Positions 59,807-64,000 of a stretch of DNA of 64,000 bases are shown here, piece by piece; the stretch's first letter is position 1; each line of letters starts with the position of its first letter. The translations under genes were made by a program, and so were the position numbers. This DNA comes from Chloroflexota bacterium. Lineage in GTDB: Bacteria; Chloroflexota; Dehalococcoidia; Lucifugimonadales; Lucifugimonadaceae. Below the pieces are notes generated by a model. That model did not search any database and was not told the origin of the DNA. It saw only the letters and a list, made by a program, of their open reading frames with translations. The stretch lies in NCBI GenBank assembly GCA_027624075.1, contig JAQBUH010000001.1, positions 149,150 through 213,149 of the forward strand, in the 5' to 3' direction.

Positions 59807-60798
59807 GCCCTCGAAAGCCCGGTTACGACATTGACCAGTGGCTCGCCGCGACTCAGCCGGTCGATATTCTCCGCGACAACCTTTGCCCTCCTCGTCCGGG
59901 TCCCCTCTGTGGCTCCAGAGTGGTGCGGAGTCATTATCAGGTTGTCCAACTCCCAGAAAGGATGGCTCGCCGGGCGGGGCGCGTCGTCCCTGGATTTCGG
60001 ATAGTCGTACCACGTGTCTATCGCCGCGCCTGCGATCCGCCTCTCTGCCAGCGCCTCGTAGAGAGCCGTCTCGTCGATGATGTGGCCGCGTGCGGGGTTC
60101 AGGATGTACGAGGCCGGCTTCATCAACCTCAGTTCAGCATCGCCTATCAACCCTGCCGTCAGCGCGTTCAACGGCGTCGAGACCAGTACGAAGTCTGATT
60201 CCGCCATCACCCGCTCCAGTCCCGCCCGGCCCGGCTCGTATTCGATGCCTGCCGCCTCCGCCTCTGGCCGTTGCTCGGGTCTGCGGCCTGCGGCGGTCAC
60301 CTTCATGTCATATGCGGTGGCGAGCTTTGCTACACGCTTGCCAATAGCGCCCAGCCCGACAATGCCGAAGGTCCGCCCCATCAACTCACGGTAAGAGCCG
60401 TGGCGGGACGGCCACATCTCCCATGAGCCGTACCGGAAGCTCCGCTCTGACTTAAACAGCTCGTGGTCCATTGCCACCGCGCACGCCATCACCCACTCTG
60501 CAATTGGCGCCTCGTGCGCGTATGCGTTAGTGACGGCGCAGCCATCGGGGACGGCCGCAGGGTCGATGCGGTCCATTCCCGCCGCAGGAACGCAGATTGC
60601 CCGAAGCGAGTCTGACGCGGCGCCCATCTCTTGCGTGAAGTCCGTCCCAACCAGCACATCGACTCCTCTGAGCGACTCCGCCGCCGGCTTGTTGTCCGTG
60701 TAGTTTTCTACAACCCACTCCACGTTTGTCGTCACAGGGAACCACTCGCCAGGCGAGTTACCTGCCGCCGGTGTGTTGATGAGCACTCGCAAAGTCAC
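59803..60798 (-). CDS. D-2-hydroxyacid dehydrogenase
   Basis: GRTFGIVGLGAIGKRVAKLATAYDMKVTAAGRRP, LVSTPLNALTAGLIGDAELRLMKPASYILNPARGHIIDETALYEAL, MTPHHSGATEGT; GTG start at 60798. Confidence 0.9.
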   Translation of the reverse strand: MTLRVLINTPAAGNSPGEWFPVTTNVEWVVENYTDNKPAAESLRGVDVLVGTDFTQEMGAASDSLRAICVPAAGMDRIDPAAVPDGCAVTNAYAHEAPIAEWVMACAVAMDHELFKSERSFRYGSWEMWPSRHGSYRELMGRTFGIVGLGAIGKRVAKLATAYDMKVTAAGRRPEQRPEAEAAGIEYEPGRAGLERVMAESDFVLVSTPLNALTAGLIGDAELRLMKPASYILNPARGHIIDETALYEALAERRIAGAAIDTWYDYPKSRDDAPRPASHPFWELDNLIMTPHHSGATEGTRTRRAKVVAENIDRLSRGEPLVNVVTGLSRA

Positions 60799-61138
60799 TG
60801 TTTGCCTCCTGGCGCTGGCTGGTCGAATCTGGGCGCGGTTCCGCTCTTCCCGGCTGGCGCTGGCCGTCTGGCGGGCTGGCTCGAGCGGAGCGTGATCACA
60901 CCATCTGTTCTGTCCATGCAACTATAATCGCGGTTTCACCCGCCGGATAAGCCACAGGGTTCTCTGACTTCTAAGTCCCCGCTCCGCCCTCCCGGCTCCG
61001 CCATGATAGTGTTCCAGGTCACGACGCCTCTGACAGCCGGCCTGTCCAGGGAACGTCCCGGCAAAAATTCTGAAAACCGTCAGCCCGCAGACGCGCTGGC
61101 TTGAGCACATGGCGTTTCGCAAACCTGGAGCACATCGA

Positions 61139-61885
61139 ATGGGAACTCTCGACGGCAAAGTAGCGATCATCACTGGCGGCGGCACCGGCATCGGGAAGGG
61201 CATCGCAAAGGCGTTTGCGGCGGAAGGCTGCAACCTGGTGATAGCCGCCCGTAATGTTGACCGTCTCGAAGCGACCGCAGAAGAGTTGCGGCAACTTGGA
61301 GACGGCAAGGTCATTGTCAACGCTCTCGACGTGACCAACGAGCGGCAGGTGCGGGAGCTATTCGCCGTGACGATGCGGGAGTTTGACCGCCTCGACATCC
61401 TCGTCAACAACTCGGGCGCCTTCGACGGCGGCCCGCTTGAGGATCTGACGTTGGAGCAGTGGGAGCGGGTGATGGGCGTCAACGTCACAGGCCCGTTCCT
61501 GTGCTCTCGTGAGGCGTTCAAGATCATGAAGCCCGCTGGCGGAGGCAGGATCATAAACATCGGCTCAATCGCTGCTCAGCGCCCTCGTGAGCAGTCCGTG
61601 CCATACAGCACCAGCAAGAACGCGGTCTGGGGCCTGACGACGGCAACTGCCCTTGAGGGCCGTCCGTTCGGCATCGCGGTCAGTTGCCTTCACCCCGGCA
61701 ACGTGGCGGTTGAGCGGCGATCGGACGGCCGCTCGTCAACGGGCCGGGACATGGGCCCCGAGCCACTTGTCTCGACTGAGGACATGGGCCGGACCGCTCT
61801 GCTGATGGCGACACTTCCCCCGGGGACAAACATGCTGGAGGCGATAGTGCTGCCGGTCTCTCAGACGTACCTGGGCCGTGGATAG
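61139..61885 (+). CDS. Short-chain dehydrogenase/reductase
   Basis: GKVAIITGGGTGIGKGIAKAFAAEGCNLVIAARN, LVNNSGAF, MGVNVTGPFLCSREAFKIM, PYSTSKNAVWGL. Confidence 0.95.
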   Translation: MGTLDGKVAIITGGGTGIGKGIAKAFAAEGCNLVIAARNVDRLEATAEELRQLGDGKVIVNALDVTNERQVRELFAVTMREFDRLDILVNNSGAFDGGPLEDLTLEQWERVMGVNVTGPFLCSREAFKIMKPAGGGRIINIGSIAAQRPREQSVPYSTSKNAVWGLTTATALEGRPFGIAVSCLHPGNVAVERRSDGRSSTGRDMGPEPLVSTEDMGRTALLMATLPPGTNMLEAIVLPVSQTYLGRG

Positions 61886-62008
61886 CGACGGCAGGCCGGC
61901 AGGCCGAGCTCAGGCGAGAAACTGTTATTCCCGCCATACAGGATTCGACATTCACGTAACGCTGTCGTTGCACGTTCGTTGCTAGGTTTCGAGGACACTT
62001 GAGGGAGT

Positions 62009-64000
62009 ATGTTCCGGAGCGAGGCCTTGCGACCAACCTTTGCCGTTCTGTTGGCCATAGTGTTTTCGGCGCTTTTTGTCTTTGCGCTGCTGGTCAGCCG
62101 CGTGGTCAACACCGCCGGTGATCCGGGTGAGGTCGCGGGTCTGATCGAAGAGGCTGACCTGTACGACTTCGTCTACGACCGTCTGCTCGACGCCGCACTG
62201 TCAGATGTGACCACACGGGGTCTATCAGTCGAGACAGGGCTGGACGGATCCAAGACCATTCAGTTCGATGATCCGGCGCAGGCCCAGGCTGCCATCAAGA
62301 GCTTCATCGAGACGGTCTTCCCGAGAGAGTATGTCCAGTTGAAGGTCGAGGAAGCGCTGCGGGGAGTCATCCCGTACGCCTCCGGCCGGAGCGACGGCTT
62401 TGAGATCGACCTTGAGACGGAGCAGCGGATCGACGCTCTGCCTGAGGCCGTGCGGACCGCCGCAAGGCGTATCGGACTAGGCGATATCGTACTGACAGGG
62501 CTTGTAGTCCCCACGGTGCGAGACCTGAGCGGATCGATCACGAATGAGGCCCTGGGGATCGAGCTGACCCCGGATGAGGCTGAAGACGCCGCTCTCCGCA
62601 TCCTGCCGCCTGAGTGGATCGAAACCAGGGTCTTCTCGTTCGCAGACCAGGCAGCGCCATATTTCGCAGGCACGGAAGACAACCTCGATATTGTGATCGC
62701 GTTCACGGACCGTGTTCCGGTAACCGGACAGGTGTTGAAGGACAAGCTCAACGACGAGGACACGCTGGTGCGCCTCGTGTTCGACCAGGTGGTCGGCCCG
62801 CTGGTGGCGCAGTTCGCGGAGGACAGCGCCATCCTTGTGTTCGGCATCGAGATAACCGAGGCTGACATTCAAGAGGCAGTCGAGATCGTTGCGCCAGCCG
62901 CATGGGTCAGGGAGCAGGGTGACGGCATCATCGACGCCTTCGTCGCATGGCTGGTGGGCGCGACGGAAACACTCGAGTACACCTTCGATCTCAGCGAGCG
63001 GAAGACCGACGCAACGGTCCAGCTTGAGGAACTCGCTTTCAGGAAACTGGACGAACAGGTGACTGCGACACCGGTCTGCCAGAGCCCGGCCCAGACGGTC
63101 GGCGCGCTGAACGACGCTCTCCAGGGTGTCTTCCCCTCATGTCTCACAGCGAATGCGTCTGAGCTGCTCAATGTGATGCGTCCGCTGGTGTCAGGTGCAA
63201 TAGTTAACCTCATCAACAACAGCCTGCCTGACCAGATCACCTATTCAGAGAGGGACTTCCGGGCACAGCTTGGACCCGGCTCGCTCGACACGCTCGATAG
63301 TCTGCGTGACCTTGTGATCAACGGGTTCACATTCACAGACGATGACCTTGTCGAGATGATTGCAGGCGATAACGCAGACGCGCAGGCGCTGGCGGATGCG
63401 CGGGAGAACCTCGACATCGCCCGTGCCGGGTTTGTGTTCAACGAGACGGAGTTCACAGACAGGATGGACGCCGACCAGCTGACTGAGTTCAACAGTGTGC
63501 GTGACAGGATCCGCCTCGGTTGGACATTCCGCTGGTTTATCTTCGCCCCAGCGGTCTTGCTGCTAATTGGCGTTTCCCTCATCGGCGGGCGTGGCTGGCA
63601 GGGCAGGTTGAAGTGGGCTGGAGCTCCGGTGGCGGTTGTCGCCATTCTCTTCTTTGCGGCTATCCAGATCGGCTGGGCCTCGACGGTCTTAATTCGAGAG
63701 TCGAGTTTCCCCACCGTGAGCCTGAGCGAGCAGAAACGGGCCGACTATCCCGCGTTAGCGGCGATCATTGATGGCGATGAGCTGCAAAACATGTTTGAAC
63801 GCGTGGGCAGCGCCTGGATGTCGGGACTTGCCATTTCGGCAGTCCCATGGGCAGTCGCAGGTCTTCTGCTGTTTGGACTTGGACTGCTCTATCCGAAGTA
63901 TCGCCAACGTCTGCCTAAGTCTCTCGGCGGGCCTCGCGGCAGTCGGTTGAGACCAGCCTCATCGGCTGATCCCAGCGTCGGCCGGCTTGAGCCGGCCGGC
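62009..64000 (+). CDS. Long membrane-anchored protein of unknown function with large extracytoplasmic repeat region (3' truncated by window edge)
   Basis: Manually translated; open from ATG 62009 (after gaggg) to window end (664 codons) and absent from the supplied ORF track for lack of a stop. N-terminal TM FAVLLAIVFSALFVFALLV; ~480-aa soluble region; C-terminal TMs WFIFAPAVLLLIGVSLIGG, VAVVAILFFAAIQIGWASTVLI, LAISAVPWAVAGLLLFGLGLLY. Confidence 0.85.
   Translation, partial: MFRSEALRPTFAVLLAIVFSALFVFALLVSRVVNTAGDPGEVAGLIEEADLYDFVYDRLLDAALSDVTTRGLSVETGLDGSKTIQFDDPAQAQAAIKSFIETVFPREYVQLKVEEALRGVIPYASGRSDGFEIDLETEQRIDALPEAVRTAARRIGLGDIVLTGLVVPTVRDLSGSITNEALGIELTPDEAEDAALRILPPEWIETRVFSFADQAAPYFAGTEDNLDIVIAFTDRVPVTGQVLKDKLNDEDTLVRLVFDQVVGPLVAQFAEDSAILVFGIEITEADIQEAVEIVAPAAWVREQGDGIIDAFVAWLVGATETLEYTFDLSERKTDATVQLEELAFRKLDEQVTATPVCQSPAQTVGALNDALQGVFPSCLTANASELLNVMRPLVSGAIVNLINNSLPDQITYSERDFRAQLGPGSLDTLDSLRDLVINGFTFTDDDLVEMIAGDNADAQALADARENLDIARAGFVFNETEFTDRMDADQLTEFNSVRDRIRLGWTFRWFIFAPAVLLLIGVSLIGGRGWQGRLKWAGAPVAVVAILFFAAIQIGWASTVLIRESSFPTVSLSEQKRADYPALAAIIDGDELQNMFERVGSAWMSGLAISAVPWAVAGLLLFGLGLLYPKYRQRLPKSLGGPRGSRLRPASSADPSVGRLEPAG

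Noticed and set aside
62260-63714. Minus-strand ORFs 62260..62868, 62869..63240, 63241..63714 as a gene series
   Set aside because: Ser/Arg-rich shadow frames. The opposite strand has one continuous ORF with TM segments and plausible RBS (62009-64000).

Overview
High-GC, gene-dense bacterial chromosomal window. The gene content resembles a Chloroflexota/Dehalococcoidia-like lineage, but that placement is inference only. I saw no rRNA, tRNA, CRISPR array, prophage or transposase. Main blocks: (i) partial transketolase, typA/bipA and a cupin; (ii) a divergent Ni-superoxide dismutase / SodX-type protease pair; (iii) a minus-strand tetrapyrrole operon: hemC, cobA-hemD fusion, hemB, siroheme-synthase dehydrogenase, and a fused AhbA-AhbB-like siroheme decarboxylase; (iv) a sugar module (2-hydroxyacid dehydrogenase, FGGY kinase, class II aldolase) next to (v) a contiguous hopanoid cluster: prenyl synthase, hpnH, hpnG, hpnA, shc, yjbQ, hpnC, hpnD, hpnE; (vi) a heat-shock locus, hsp20 // dnaJ-hspR-clpC, in which both hsp20 and clpC carry apparent 1-nt deletions; (vii) ispDF, cysS, secG, gatB, pcm; (viii) a complete sufBCD-Rieske-sufS-sufU operon with a strong IscR-type dyad upstream; (ix) two paralogous histidine kinase plus stand-alone receiver modules; (x) a lipoprotein alpha-carbonic anhydrase with a duplicated His/Asp-rich linker; (xi) at the right edge, a long membrane-anchored ORF absent from the supplied track because it has no stop in the window, with three degenerate internal repeats. 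The most interesting items are the repeat protein at 62009-64000, the suf operator, the hopanoid cluster with its embedded/adjacent unexplained genes, the AhbAB-type siroheme decarboxylase, and the heat-shock palindrome and frameshifts.
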